Counted from the stretch's first letter, positions 46,231 through 54,994 are shown. The stretch is DNA of 64,000 nt from Aldehydirespirator sp965203635 (GCA_965203635.1 OZ241903.1:2604001-2668000), one strand, 5' to 3'. Notes: a model not told the origin generated them from the letters alone. Translations and numbers: made by a program.

Positions 46231-46823
46231 CAGGCGTCTATCTGGGGCTCCAGTTCTTCGAGGGCTCCGTCGTTGCTGATCACGAAATCGGCCACCTCCA
46301 GACGCGACTCCCGGTCGGCCTGGCTGGCGATGCGGGCCCTGGCGTCCTCCTCGGAGAGTCCCCGCTGGGCCACGAGGCGCTGCACGGCAATCTCGGGGTC
46401 GGCGTCCACCACCACGATGCCCGAAAGGTCGCGGTAGCGCTCTGCGATGGGCTGGCCGCCGGGGCGCACCAGCAGCGGGATGTCGAGCACGACTACGGAA
46501 CCGGGCGACTGCTCGGCGGCCTCGGCCCTGCGCTTGACCATCTCGGCGCCCACCGCCGGATGGACGACGGCGTTGAGCGCGTCCAGCTCGCCGGAGTCCT
46601 TGAACACCACTGCGGCCACCGCGGCCCGGTCCAGGGTGCCGTCGGCCGCGACCACTACGGGACCCCACCGCTTCACGATGGCCTCGAAGACGGGCTGGCC
46701 CGGCTGCTGGAGGTCCCTGACTATCTGGTCGGCGTCGATGAGGATCGCGCCCCGCTCGACCAGTCCGGCGCCCACCGTCGACTTGCCGGCGCCGATCCCC
46801 CCTGTCAGTGCGATCTCAGGCAG
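46203..46823 (-). CDS. coaE: Dephospho-CoA kinase
   Basis: A kinase of about 206 residues performing the last step of CoA synthesis. Walker A is ALTGGIGAGKS at the N-terminus, and ILIDADQIVRDL, DIPLLV and QRGLSEEDARARIASQ are family motifs. Oddity: between the rpsA stop codon and the P-loop there is no ATG, GTG or TTG in this frame. The only near-cognate is CTG at 46823, so either CTG is used or initiation is coupled to rpsA termination. coaE is in the same frame as rpsA, directly after its TGA. A GTG further in (46775) would delete the P-loop. Confidence 0.9.
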   Translation of the reverse strand: MPEIALTGGIGAGKSTVGAGLVERGAILIDADQIVRDLQQPGQPVFEAIVKRWGPVVVAADGTLDRAAVAAVVFKDSGELDALNAVVHPAVGAEMVKRRAEAAEQSPGSVVVLDIPLLVRPGGQPIAERYRDLSGIVVVDADPEIAVQRLVAQRGLSEEDARARIASQADRESRLEVADFVISNDGALEELEPQIDACYRWAESLD

Positions 46824-46826
46824 CGC

Positions 46827-48251
46827 TCAGGTCTCGTCGGCCGCGGCTTCGGCGTCGACGGCCTCGTCGGCGGAGGCCTCGACATCGGCTGTCTCGTCGG
46901 CGGAGGCTTCGGCGTCGGCACTCTCGTCGGTGTCACCGGCGTCGTCGCCGCTGTACTCGGGGCTGGCCTCGCCGGAGAAGTAGTCCTCCCATGCTTGCTG
47001 GCCTTCGGACCCGGTGGTGCCGATGTAGTTGCCTTCCTCGTCGTAGGCGTGGTCGCCGAAGTGCTCCTGGTACTCGGCCGCGACCACGCCGCCCTCGGCG
47101 GCCTGCTTGATCGACAGGCTTATGCGGCGGCGCTGAAGGTCGAGGTCGATGATCTTCACCCACAGCTCCTCGCCTGGGGTCACGACCTGCTCGGGCAGCT
47201 CCACATGGTGCGCTGACATCTCCGAGATGTGCACCAGGCCCTCGATGCCGTCGCCGACCTGCACGAACGACCCGAACGGCACCAGCTTGGTGATGCGCCC
47301 GTACACCAGCTCCCCCACCCGGTGGCTGGTCGCGAACTCCTGCCACGGATCCTGCTGGGTGGCCTTGAGCGACAGGCTGATGCGCTCCCGGTCCAGGTCG
47401 ACCTCCAGCACCTGCACGTCGATGCGGTCGCCGGCCGACACCACCGCGCTGGGGTGGTCGACGTGCTTCCAGGACAGCTCCGACACATGGACCAGGCCGT
47501 CCATCCCGCCTAGGTCGACGAACGCGCCGAAGTTCACCACCGACGACACCACGCCGCTGCGGATCTCGCCCGGTCTGAGGTTGTCGAGGAACGCCTCGCG
47601 CTGCTCGCGCTGGGTCTCCTCCAGCCACGCCCGCCGGCTCAGCACCACGTTGTTGCGGTTCTTGTCGAGCTCGATGATCTTGGCGTCGAGCTCGCGGCCC
47701 ACATACGGCTGGAGGTCGCGCACCCGGCGCAGCTCCACCAGCGACGCGGGCAGGAAGCCTCGCAGGCCGATGTCGACGATCAGCCCGCCCTTGACGACCT
47801 CGATGACCATGCCCTTGACGGCCTCGTTGGCCTCGCGCTGCTCCTCGATCCGCCCCCAGGCCCGCTCGTACTGGGCCCGCTTCTTGGACAGGACCAGGCG
47901 GCCCTCCTTGTCCTCGCGGGTGATTACGAGGGCCTCGATCCGCTCGCCCATCGCGACGACATCGCCGGGGTCGATGTCGTGGCGGATGCTCAGCTCGCGG
48001 GCCGGTATGACGCCCTCGGACTTGTAGCCGATGTCGAGCAGGACCTCTTCCTTGTCGATGCGGACGACTGTGCCCTCCACGATCTGGCCGTCCTCGACGA
48101 CCACCATGGTGGAGGCGTAGGCGTCGTCGAGGCTGATGTCGCCGAGGTCGTCCTCGACGATCTGGCGTGGGATGTATGAGCCGTCCTCTGCGAACGTGCC
48201 CATCTCGCTGGGCGCAGGGGGATCGAGGACGGCGGTGGCGGTGTCGGTCAC
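46827..48251 (-). CDS. rpsA: 30S ribosomal protein S1
   Basis: A 474-residue protein with four S1 RNA-binding domains (about residues 50-115, 135-200, 220-290 and 305-375); the third and fourth contain GAFVDLGGMDGLVHVSELSW and GSFVQVGDGIEGLVHISEMS. A repetitive acidic Ala/Asp/Glu tail (ADAEASADETADVEASADE) follows, as in mycobacterial S1. It brings mRNA to the 30S subunit. The GTG start has GGAAAG six bases upstream and overlaps the stop of a small upstream ORF. Order polA-rpsA-coaE is as in mycobacteria. Confidence 0.96.
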   Translation of the reverse strand: MTDTATAVLDPPAPSEMGTFAEDGSYIPRQIVEDDLGDISLDDAYASTMVVVEDGQIVEGTVVRIDKEEVLLDIGYKSEGVIPARELSIRHDIDPGDVVAMGERIEALVITREDKEGRLVLSKKRAQYERAWGRIEEQREANEAVKGMVIEVVKGGLIVDIGLRGFLPASLVELRRVRDLQPYVGRELDAKIIELDKNRNNVVLSRRAWLEETQREQREAFLDNLRPGEIRSGVVSSVVNFGAFVDLGGMDGLVHVSELSWKHVDHPSAVVSAGDRIDVQVLEVDLDRERISLSLKATQQDPWQEFATSHRVGELVYGRITKLVPFGSFVQVGDGIEGLVHISEMSAHHVELPEQVVTPGEELWVKIIDLDLQRRRISLSIKQAAEGGVVAAEYQEHFGDHAYDEEGNYIGTTGSEGQQAWEDYFSGEASPEYSGDDAGDTDESADAEASADETADVEASADEAVDAEAAADET

Positions 48252-48388
48252 GGTGTCTTTCCGGGCTGGTCGGTAGGGGTCAAGGGACCCGGTGAGGCTA
48301 CCGGCCCGGCACCGGAGTTGGTCCCGGTATCGCCGGATGGAACGAACATGAAGGAGTTAACCACCGCAGAGGTAGGCAACTGCTTCAT
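48248..48388 (-). CDS. Candidate 46-codon leader ORF translationally coupled to rpsA
   Basis: ATG 48388 opens a 46-codon ORF (MKQLPTSAVVNSFMFVPSGD at its start, then Gly/Pro/Thr-rich) whose TGA overlaps the GTG of rpsA (GTGA). The ATG sits inside one arm of a perfect 12-base-pair hairpin. It fills the whole polA-rpsA gap. No family is recognised and the ribosome binding site is weak. The tight stop-start overlap and hairpin placement are the main reasons to consider it real. A regulatory uORF for S1 synthesis is the simplest reading. Confidence 0.45.
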   Translation of the reverse strand: MKQLPTSAVVNSFMFVPSGDTGTNSGAGPVASPGPLTPTDQPGKTP

Positions 48389-48394
48389 GTTCGT
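48342..48394 (-). promoter_or_regulatory. Hairpin enclosing the leader-ORF start upstream of rpsA
   Basis: ACGAACATGAAG (48394-48383 on the minus strand) pairs exactly with CTTCATGTTCGT (48353-48342) around a 29-base loop. The ATG of the leader ORF is in the first arm. Confidence 0.65.
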
Positions 48395-48406
48395 GGCGGA
48401 CGCTGC

Positions 48407-51184
48407 TCAGCCCTTGGCTCCGGCCCAGGTGGTGGCCACCTGGAGGTCGACTTCGAGGGGCACCCGCAGCTCGAATGCGCCCCGCATCACCTCGCGGGTC
48501 AGCTCCGACGCTGGTGCGATCTCGGCGTCGGGCGACTCCAGGATGATCTCGTCGTGGACCTGCAGCACGATCCGCGACGCCAGTTCGCGGTCCTCGAGGG
48601 CCCGGTCGAGGCGGACCAGCGCCACCTTGAAGATGTCGGCGGCCAGTCCCTGGATCCCGGCGTTCATGGCTTGGCGCTCCCCGGCCTGGCGCAGTCGCAC
48701 GTTGGGACTGGCCAGCTCGGGGATCTGCCGGCGCCGGCCGAACAGGGTCTCGGTGTAGCCCCGGCTGCGGGCCTCGGCCACGGTCTGGTCCATGTACTGG
48801 CGCACCGCGGGGAAGGCCTCGAAGTAGGCGTCGAGGATCTCGGCTGCCTCTCCGGTCGGGATGTTCAGGCGCTGGGCCAGTCCGTAGGCCTCCATCCCGT
48901 AGGCGAGCCCGTAGGACACCATCTTGGCGGTTGACCGCTCCCCCACCCCCACCTCCGACACCGCGATGTCGAATACCCGCGCCGCGGTGGCGGTGTGGAT
49001 GTCGTCGCCCGCCTCGAAGGCCGCGATCAGGCCCGGATCCTCGGCCAGATGGGCGATGCAGCGCAGCTCGATCTGGTCGTAGTCGGCGACCAGCAGCTTG
49101 TGCCCCGGCGGGGCCACGAAGGCGGTGCGGAACACCCGGCCCCGCTCGGAGCGCACCGGGATGTTGTGGAGGTTGGGCGCGTCGGAGCTGAGCCGGCCGG
49201 TGCGGGCCACGGTCTGGTTGAAGGTGGCCCGGATGCGCTCGTCCGGGTCGACCTCGGCCAGCAGCCCGACCCCATAGGTGGACCGCAGCTTCTCCACCTC
49301 CCGGTAGCCGAGCAGGTGGTCGACGATGGGGTGCTCGCCCCGCAGCTTCTCCAGCGACTGGGCGTCGGTCGAGAACCCGGTCTTGGTCCGCTTGGTGGGT
49401 GTGAGCCCCAGGTCGTCGAAGAGCACCTCGGCGAGCTGCTTGGGCGAGTTGACGTTGATGTCGCGCCCGGCGTCGGCCAGCACCTCGCGGCGCAGATCCT
49501 CGGCCTCGGTGTCGAGCTCGTCGCGGATGGTCTCCAGCACGGCGCGGTCCACCCCTATCCCGATGTGCTCCATCCGGGCCAGGACCCGCACCAGCGGCAC
49601 CTCCACCTCGTCGTTGAGGCGGTCCAAGCCCTGCGCGGCCAGCGCCTCGCGCAGGGGCGCGACCAGGCGGTCGATGGCCAGGACGGCCCATCCGGCCTGC
49701 TCGGCGGGCTCGACCGCGTCGCCGTCGAGGTCCAAGCGCCCCTCCTGAGGGGCGTGCGCGGGCGGGTCGAGGCCCGCGTAGCGGCCGGCCACGTCGCTCA
49801 GGTCGTAGCGGGCGTCGGCCGGGTCGAGCAGGTAGGCGGCCAGCATGGTGTCGATCAGCGGGTCGCGCATCTCGACACCACGGTCGAGCAGCGGGCGCAT
49901 GAGGGCCTTGCCGTCGTGTACGGCCAGTGGCCTGCCTTCGCCTGGGATGGCAACGCCGGCGCCACCGGCACCGACGACGACCGCAGCCGGCGGCCCGCCT
50001 TCGCCGGGACTCTGGGTGCCACCGGCACCGCCGCCGACGAGCCCGGCCAACGCAGCGCAGACCTCGGGGTCCTGGAGCAGGTCGCCGGGCACGAAGGCCA
50101 CCCGGCCCGCGTCGGCGTCGACCGCCCAGGCCAGGCCGGCGTCCAGTCCCGCGGCCGGAGTGGCCAGGGCCAACCGTGTACCGGCAGCCTCGGATGCCGC
50201 CGCGTCTCGAAGCGCCTCGACGGCCGGCGCGGCAGTGGACAGCACCGTAACCTCGGGCTCCAGCGTCCTCGTGGACGCCTGCGTGTCTGCGGTCCCGTCG
50301 GTCCCCAGCGCGTCGCCGAGCACGTCGGCCAGGCGGCGGTGCAGCGATCGGAACTCCAGGAAGTCGAACAGCTTGCGCACCGCCTCCGCGTCGACCTGTC
50401 CCAGGGCCAACTCGTCGAGCCCGGCATCGAGGGGCACGTCGCGCACCAGCAGCATCACCTCTGCGTTGGTGCGAACCTGCGCCTCCGCGGCGGCCAGGTT
50501 CTCCCGCAGCTTGGGCGTCAGCTCGTCCAGCGAGGCGAAGATCCCGTCGAGCCCTCCCCTGACGTTGATCAGCTTCGCCGCGGTCTTCTCCCCCACTCCG
50601 GGCACCCCGGGCAGGTTGTCGCTGGTGTCGCCCCTCAGGGCCGCGTAGTGGACATAGTCGGCGGGACGGACGCCGGTGCGCTCGGTGATGCCGGCCTCGT
50701 CGTACAGCTTGTAGTCCGAGACCCCCCGCATGTTGTAGAGCACCTTCACCCGCGGGTCCTCCACCAACTGGTAGGTGTCGCGGTCGCCGGTCACGACGAT
50801 CACGTCGTCGCCCCGGTCGCGGCCCGCGGTGGCCAGGGTGGCGATCACGTCGTCCGCCTCGAAGCCGGCCGCGTCCACCATGGGCACGGCCAAGGCGTCG
50901 AGCACCTCGCGCACGAGGCCCATCTGCTGGCGCAGGATGTCGGGCGCGGAGTCGCGGGTGCCCTTGTAGGTGGGGACCTTGGCGTGCCGGAAAGTGGGCT
51001 CGGGACGGTCGAAGGCGACGACGATCTGGTCGGGCTCGTGGTCGCGCCACAGGTTGATGAGCATCGAGGTGAATCCGAAGACCGCGTTGGTGATCTGACC
51101 CGAGGCGGTGGCCATGTCGGTGGGCAGGGCGAAGAAGGCGCGGTAGGCCAGCGAGTTGCCGTCGATCAGCATCACCTTGGCCAC
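48407..51184 (-). CDS. polA: DNA polymerase I
   Basis: A 925-residue polymerase for Okazaki-fragment and repair synthesis. The N-terminal 5'-nuclease (IDGNSLAYRAFFALP, DRPEPTFRHAKVPTYKGTR, NLPGVPGVGEKTA) is intact. The middle 3'-5' exonuclease domain lacks the catalytic acids (RLALATPAAGLDAG where DTET is expected) and has a Gly/Ala-rich insert, so proofreading is probably absent. Polymerase motifs: A DYDQIELR, B RSTAKMVSYGLAYGMEAYG, C QVHDEI. The O-helix position that is Phe in E. coli and Taq is Tyr here. GTG start. Confidence 0.97.
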   Translation of the reverse strand: MAKVMLIDGNSLAYRAFFALPTDMATASGQITNAVFGFTSMLINLWRDHEPDQIVVAFDRPEPTFRHAKVPTYKGTRDSAPDILRQQMGLVREVLDALAVPMVDAAGFEADDVIATLATAGRDRGDDVIVVTGDRDTYQLVEDPRVKVLYNMRGVSDYKLYDEAGITERTGVRPADYVHYAALRGDTSDNLPGVPGVGEKTAAKLINVRGGLDGIFASLDELTPKLRENLAAAEAQVRTNAEVMLLVRDVPLDAGLDELALGQVDAEAVRKLFDFLEFRSLHRRLADVLGDALGTDGTADTQASTRTLEPEVTVLSTAAPAVEALRDAAASEAAGTRLALATPAAGLDAGLAWAVDADAGRVAFVPGDLLQDPEVCAALAGLVGGGAGGTQSPGEGGPPAAVVVGAGGAGVAIPGEGRPLAVHDGKALMRPLLDRGVEMRDPLIDTMLAAYLLDPADARYDLSDVAGRYAGLDPPAHAPQEGRLDLDGDAVEPAEQAGWAVLAIDRLVAPLREALAAQGLDRLNDEVEVPLVRVLARMEHIGIGVDRAVLETIRDELDTEAEDLRREVLADAGRDINVNSPKQLAEVLFDDLGLTPTKRTKTGFSTDAQSLEKLRGEHPIVDHLLGYREVEKLRSTYGVGLLAEVDPDERIRATFNQTVARTGRLSSDAPNLHNIPVRSERGRVFRTAFVAPPGHKLLVADYDQIELRCIAHLAEDPGLIAAFEAGDDIHTATAARVFDIAVSEVGVGERSTAKMVSYGLAYGMEAYGLAQRLNIPTGEAAEILDAYFEAFPAVRQYMDQTVAEARSRGYTETLFGRRRQIPELASPNVRLRQAGERQAMNAGIQGLAADIFKVALVRLDRALEDRELASRIVLQVHDEIILESPDAEIAPASELTREVMRGAFELRVPLEVDLQVATTWAGAKG

Positions 51185-51223
51185 GACGAGAAATCTACGG
51201 CACCCAGACCCGGTGCCGGGCAG

Positions 51224-51811
51224 TCACGGCGAGATGCGGCCCTGCAGGACGTCGCCGGCCACGTCGCGCATGGTGCGGCGCTGCGACATGGCTGTGCGCT
51301 GCAGGAACGCGTAGGCGTCCTGCTCGCTCATCTGATGATCGTCGAGGAGCCGTCCCTTGGCCCGGTCCACGATCTTCCGCACTTCCAGGCGGTCCTCGAG
51401 GTCGCCGATCTGGCCCTCCAACGCCTCCATCTCCCGGTAGCGAGCCAGGGCCAGCTCCACCGCGGGCACCAGGGCGTCGCGCCGGTAGGGCTTGATCAGG
51501 TAGGTCATGGCCCCGGCCTCGCGGGCCTGCTCCACCAGCTCACGCTGGCTGAACGCGGTGAGTATCACCACCGCGGTGCCGCGCTGCGGAGCGATCTGCT
51601 GGGCTGCCTCGATGCCGTCGAGGCCGGGCATCTTCACGTCGAGGATGGCCACGTCGGGACGGTGCTCGGCCACCAGCCTCACCGCCTCGTCGCCCCGACC
51701 GGTGTCGGCCACGACGTCGAAGCCCTGCTCGCGCAGGGTCTCCACCAGATCGAGCCTGATGATGGCCTCGTCCTCCGCCACCACCACCCGAACCGCGCCG
51801 GCGGCGTTCAC
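51224..51811 (-). CDS. pdtaR: ANTAR-domain response regulator, PdtaR-like
   Basis: A 195-residue regulator. The receiver domain has VVVAEDEAIIRLDL acids and phosphoacceptor D58 (AILDVKMPGLDG); the C-terminal ANTAR RNA-binding domain reads VRKIVDRAKGRLLDDHQMSEQDAYAFLQRTAM within residues 140-195. When phosphorylated, ANTAR proteins bind paired hairpins in nascent RNA and prevent termination. M. tuberculosis PdtaR lies in the same position upstream of polA. The GTG start overlaps the stop of the coiled-coil gene (GTGA). The cognate PdtaS-type histidine kinase is not in this window. Confidence 0.9.
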   Translation of the reverse strand: MNAAGAVRVVVAEDEAIIRLDLVETLREQGFDVVADTGRGDEAVRLVAEHRPDVAILDVKMPGLDGIEAAQQIAPQRGTAVVILTAFSQRELVEQAREAGAMTYLIKPYRRDALVPAVELALARYREMEALEGQIGDLEDRLEVRKIVDRAKGRLLDDHQMSEQDAYAFLQRTAMSQRRTMRDVAGDVLQGRISP

Positions 51812-52095
51812 AACGCGGTGAACCGATCCAGCAGAGCGTCCTGGTCGTCCTCGAGGCGGACGATGCGGGCCGCGATCTCGTCGCGGTGCCGCTTCAGCCG
51901 GTCGGCGTGGCGCTGCGCCTCGCGGTACTCGCGCTCGGCCAGCGGCGTCTCCGACACCAGGGCCCGCAGCCGGCACTCGTCGGCCTCCTCGCTGACCTGT
52001 TCCAGTTGCTCCTCGCAGACGCGGAGGTCGGTCCGCAGCGCGTTCAACTGCTGTCCGACCCCCCGTAGGCGACGCTCGATCCGGTCGCGGGACAT
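51808..52095 (-). CDS. Small coiled-coil protein, 95 aa
   Basis: A charged protein predicted to be almost entirely helical coiled coil (LNALRTDLRVCEEQLEQVSE, then REAQRHADRLKRHRDEIAAR). No enzymatic motif is visible. It overlaps the pdtaR-like gene by four bases and so is translationally coupled to it, suggesting a role in the same signalling unit. A DivIC/ZapB-like structural protein cannot be excluded. Family not recognised. Confidence 0.7.
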   Translation of the reverse strand: MSRDRIERRLRGVGQQLNALRTDLRVCEEQLEQVSEEADECRLRALVSETPLAEREYREAQRHADRLKRHRDEIAARIVRLEDDQDALLDRFTAL

Positions 52096-52251
52096 GGGGA
52101 GCAGTCTAGGAGGCGGCTCCGGAGACGCTGTCGGACGGCGCCTTCACGGCCATCCTGGCGGGGACGATTCCCACCGTCGGCGGAACTCTGGCATCCTCTG
52201 AACAATGCTCAGCGAGCGCGCCGGCCTGATCCCCATCCGACGGGAGGCGCC

Positions 52252-54165
52252 GTGAGCGCCGGCGCTGGACCTGCCCGACCGAAGTCCCCCACCGCATTCA
52301 CCGTCGCCGCCAACCGATCGGTGGTGGTGTCGTTCGACGATCCGGGCGACCACGATCGGGCGACCAGGGGACGGATCGCGCGGCTGGACGGCGGCCGCAT
52401 CGGCGCCGGCGACCACGTCGTGTTCGACGTGGCCCGCCGTGAGTTCGTCGGCGAGTCCGAGACCGCGCCGGACTCGGTGCATCCCGGGCTGTGGCGGCAG
52501 GCCCGGCTGAACGTCAACCACGGCCTGTTCGAGGTTGCCGACGGCATCTGGCAGGTGCGCGGCTACGACATTTCCAACATCACGTTCCTGGCCGGAGACG
52601 ACGGCGGCTGGATGGTGATCGACCCGCTGACCAACGGGCCCACCGCGGCGGCCGCGCTCGACCTCGCCAACCGCACCCTGGGCGAGAGGCCGGTGACATC
52701 GGTGATCTACACCCACTCCCACGTCGATCATTTCGGCGGCATTCTTGGGGTGACCGACCGGGACGCGGTCGATCGGGGCGACGTGCGCATCGTGGCACCG
52801 GTCGGGTTCCTTGAGGAGGTCGTGGGCGAGCTCGTGATCGCGGGCCACATCATGGCGCGCCGGGCTGCGTACCAGTTCGGCACCCTCCTGCCACCCGGCC
52901 CGCTCGGGCACGTCGACTGCGGTCTGGGGTCGGCGTTGGGCCTGGCGCCGTGGGCGCTGGTCGCGCCCACCGACACCGTTGCTGAGACGGGCCAGGAGAT
53001 GACCCTCAGCGGCATCCGGGTCGTTTTCCAGAACACCCCCGATGCCGAGGCGCCCGCGGAGATGAACTTCCACTTCCCGGATCGGCGGGTGCTGTGCATG
53101 GCCGAGAACTGCACGCACACCCTGCACAACCTCCATCCCATCCGGGGAGCGAAGACCCGCGACGCCCTGGCCTGGAGCAAGTACATCCAGGAGGCCATCG
53201 ACCTGTGGGCCGATGACACCGACGTGATGTTCGCCAGCCACCACTGGCCCCGCTTCGGCACCGACGACGTGCGCGGGTTCCTGACCATGCAGCGGGACGT
53301 GTACCGCTGGATGCACGACCAGACGATGCGGCTGGCGAATCAGGGGTACGGCCCCGACGAGATCGCCGCCGAACTCCAGCTGCCCGACGAGTTCGACCAG
53401 TCGCACGTTCGCGGCTACTACGGCGCGGTCCCGCACAACTGCCGAGCCGTGTTCAACCGGTACCTCGGCTGGTACGACGGCAACCCGGCCAACCTCGACC
53501 CGCTGCCCCCGGTGCAGGCCGGCGCCAACTACGTCGAGTTCATGGGCGGTGCCGACGCGGTGCTGGCGAAGGCCCGGTCGAGCTTCGAGCGCGGCGACTA
53601 CCGGTGGGTGGTCCAGGTGGTGAACCACGTCGTGTTCGCCGATCCTGCCAACCGTGTTGCCCGCGAGCTCCAGGCGGACGCGCTCGAGCAGCTCGGCTAC
53701 CAGTCCGAGTCGGCCACCTGGCGCAATGCGTACCTGATGGGGGCGATGGAGCTCCGCCAAGGGCCGTCCGGGCGGGGCAGGCTGCCCATCGGCTCGATGG
53801 CGCAGGCGATGGCGGCCGAGCACCTTTTCGACCTCGTCGGCGTGCGGTTCGACCCGTCACGGTTCACGATGGGCCCGTTGGCGTTCAACTTCCACTTCAC
53901 CGACCTCGACGAGGATCACGTTCTGGGCGTCGGGCGGTCGGTGATCCACCATCGAGCCGATGCGGTCGCCGACGAGGCGATCGCGTCAATACGGATCGAC
54001 AGGACCACCCTCGCCGCCGCGCTGTACGACCCGGCCGCACTGCAGGACGCCGACATCTCGGGAGACCGCGACATCGTGACGGAGTTCTTCGCGGCTCTCA
54101 CGGTGTTCGGCACCGCGCCCCTCGTCGAGCCGCGCCCCGGTGGCCAACCTCAACACGAACCCTGA
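52252..54165 (+). CDS. Alkyl/aryl-sulfatase, metallo-beta-lactamase fold (SdsA1-like)
   Basis: A 637-residue type III alkylsulfatase. The binuclear zinc motif is HSHVDHFGG (H155, H157, D159, H160), with further ligands E285 and H289 (AENCTHTLHNL) and ASHHWPRFG near residues 329-336. A dimerisation helical region follows, then a C-terminal SCP2-like lipid-binding domain (about residues 515-630). It hydrolyses medium- or long-chain alkyl sulfate esters to alcohol and sulfate. Unlike the well-studied secreted SdsA1, no signal peptide is visible, so it is probably cytoplasmic. GTG start with GGGAGG upstream. Confidence 0.93.
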   Translation: MSAGAGPARPKSPTAFTVAANRSVVVSFDDPGDHDRATRGRIARLDGGRIGAGDHVVFDVARREFVGESETAPDSVHPGLWRQARLNVNHGLFEVADGIWQVRGYDISNITFLAGDDGGWMVIDPLTNGPTAAAALDLANRTLGERPVTSVIYTHSHVDHFGGILGVTDRDAVDRGDVRIVAPVGFLEEVVGELVIAGHIMARRAAYQFGTLLPPGPLGHVDCGLGSALGLAPWALVAPTDTVAETGQEMTLSGIRVVFQNTPDAEAPAEMNFHFPDRRVLCMAENCTHTLHNLHPIRGAKTRDALAWSKYIQEAIDLWADDTDVMFASHHWPRFGTDDVRGFLTMQRDVYRWMHDQTMRLANQGYGPDEIAAELQLPDEFDQSHVRGYYGAVPHNCRAVFNRYLGWYDGNPANLDPLPPVQAGANYVEFMGGADAVLAKARSSFERGDYRWVVQVVNHVVFADPANRVARELQADALEQLGYQSESATWRNAYLMGAMELRQGPSGRGRLPIGSMAQAMAAEHLFDLVGVRFDPSRFTMGPLAFNFHFTDLDEDHVLGVGRSVIHHRADAVADEAIASIRIDRTTLAAALYDPAALQDADISGDRDIVTEFFAALTVFGTAPLVEPRPGGQPQHEP

Positions 54166-54440
54166 CCTTCGGTCGGCAGCCGGCACAGCCGACCAGCTGG
54201 AAGGACGCCTCCCCGATGAGTTAGCCGCTACCGGCGACGAGCTCCGCAACCTGCCCTCGGTGTCGCTGCTCATGCCAGGGCAGGGGCCTCAGATGGGGAC
54301 CTACCCAACTCGAAGACTCACTCGCTGGGCGAGTCATGCCGGCCGGTGGCCTTGGCGTCCGATCACCAACATCCACAGAGGCGCGACTTAGTGCGAAGTC
54401 AAGCGGACCTGATGGCCGTGACTTCACCACCCCCTGGGGT

Positions 54441-54749
54441 TCACCAGCCGCCCCCGAAGTCGCCGCCGCCCCCGAAGAAACCACCCCAATCGGCATCCGC
54501 GATGGCTTCACCCTCGGCCATTCCCGACCCGTCGACTGGTCCGACGATCCCCGCTCGACGAGACGACACGAACCAGCGGTGAAGCCGCCGCCCCACCACA
54601 ACCAGCGCCATCACCACGGCGGCCCACACCGGCGCGCGACCCGTCGCGGCCAACGCGACGATCCCCACCGCGGCCGCTACCAGTAGCGCGTCGGCTAGTT
54701 CCTGCGGGGTTGCGTCCCCTTGGCCAAGACGGTACTGGTTGCGGATCAT
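54441..54749 (-). CDS. Small membrane protein with Gly-rich C-terminus
   Basis: A 102-residue product. A hydrophobic stretch of about 35 residues (ALLVAAAVGIVALAATGR, then VWAAVVMALVVVGRRLH) suggests two short membrane segments, and the protein ends in GGFFGGGGDFGGGW. No family recognised. No strong ribosome binding site. Base composition and codon use are in line with a gene, but it sits in a poorly organised patch. The 275 bases between it and the sulfatase gene show no convincing gene, only a small ACTCGC/GCGAGT hairpin (54320-54334). Confidence 0.5.
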   Translation of the reverse strand: MIRNQYRLGQGDATPQELADALLVAAAVGIVALAATGRAPVWAAVVMALVVVGRRLHRWFVSSRRAGIVGPVDGSGMAEGEAIADADWGGFFGGGGDFGGGW

Positions 54750-54937
54750 GACAGCGCTGTCAACCGCGCCGGATAGCGGCCGATGTCGGGCTCGTGGGTA
54801 GCAGCGGCCTCTGACGTGGGGATTCTCCTGTGAGGGCAGTAAGTGGAGAACCTTAGCCGCTCGCCGCTTATGCTGTCGGGCTTCTACAAACACCATTTCG
54901 CACCCCGATTTCCAAATCCCTGAGCCGCCTCCGCTGC

Positions 54938-54994
54938 ACCGGCCAGCACGAGGCCTAGAGATCTGAGCGACTCCTAGACAGCCCCAAGATCTGG
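54938..54994 (+). repeat. Imperfect direct repeat, left copy
   Basis: A 57-base sequence beginning ACCGGCCAGCACGAGGCCTA, repeated at 55736-55790 with a handful of mismatches and one 2-base gap. The two copies flank the interrupted membrane-protein gene. The remainder of the 298-base gap before that gene shows no other feature. Confidence 0.75.

Noticed and set aside
46203..48251. A genuine S1-CoaE fusion protein
   Set aside because: A TGA clearly separates the two frames and separate genes are the rule in relatives. Read-through is kept only as a hypothesis in the findings.
48995..52201. A plus-strand open frame of more than 1000 codons opposite polA
   Set aside because: It is an antisense shadow caused by high third-position GC. 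polA, pdtaR and the coiled-coil gene on the other strand have full conserved motifs, and the shadow has none.
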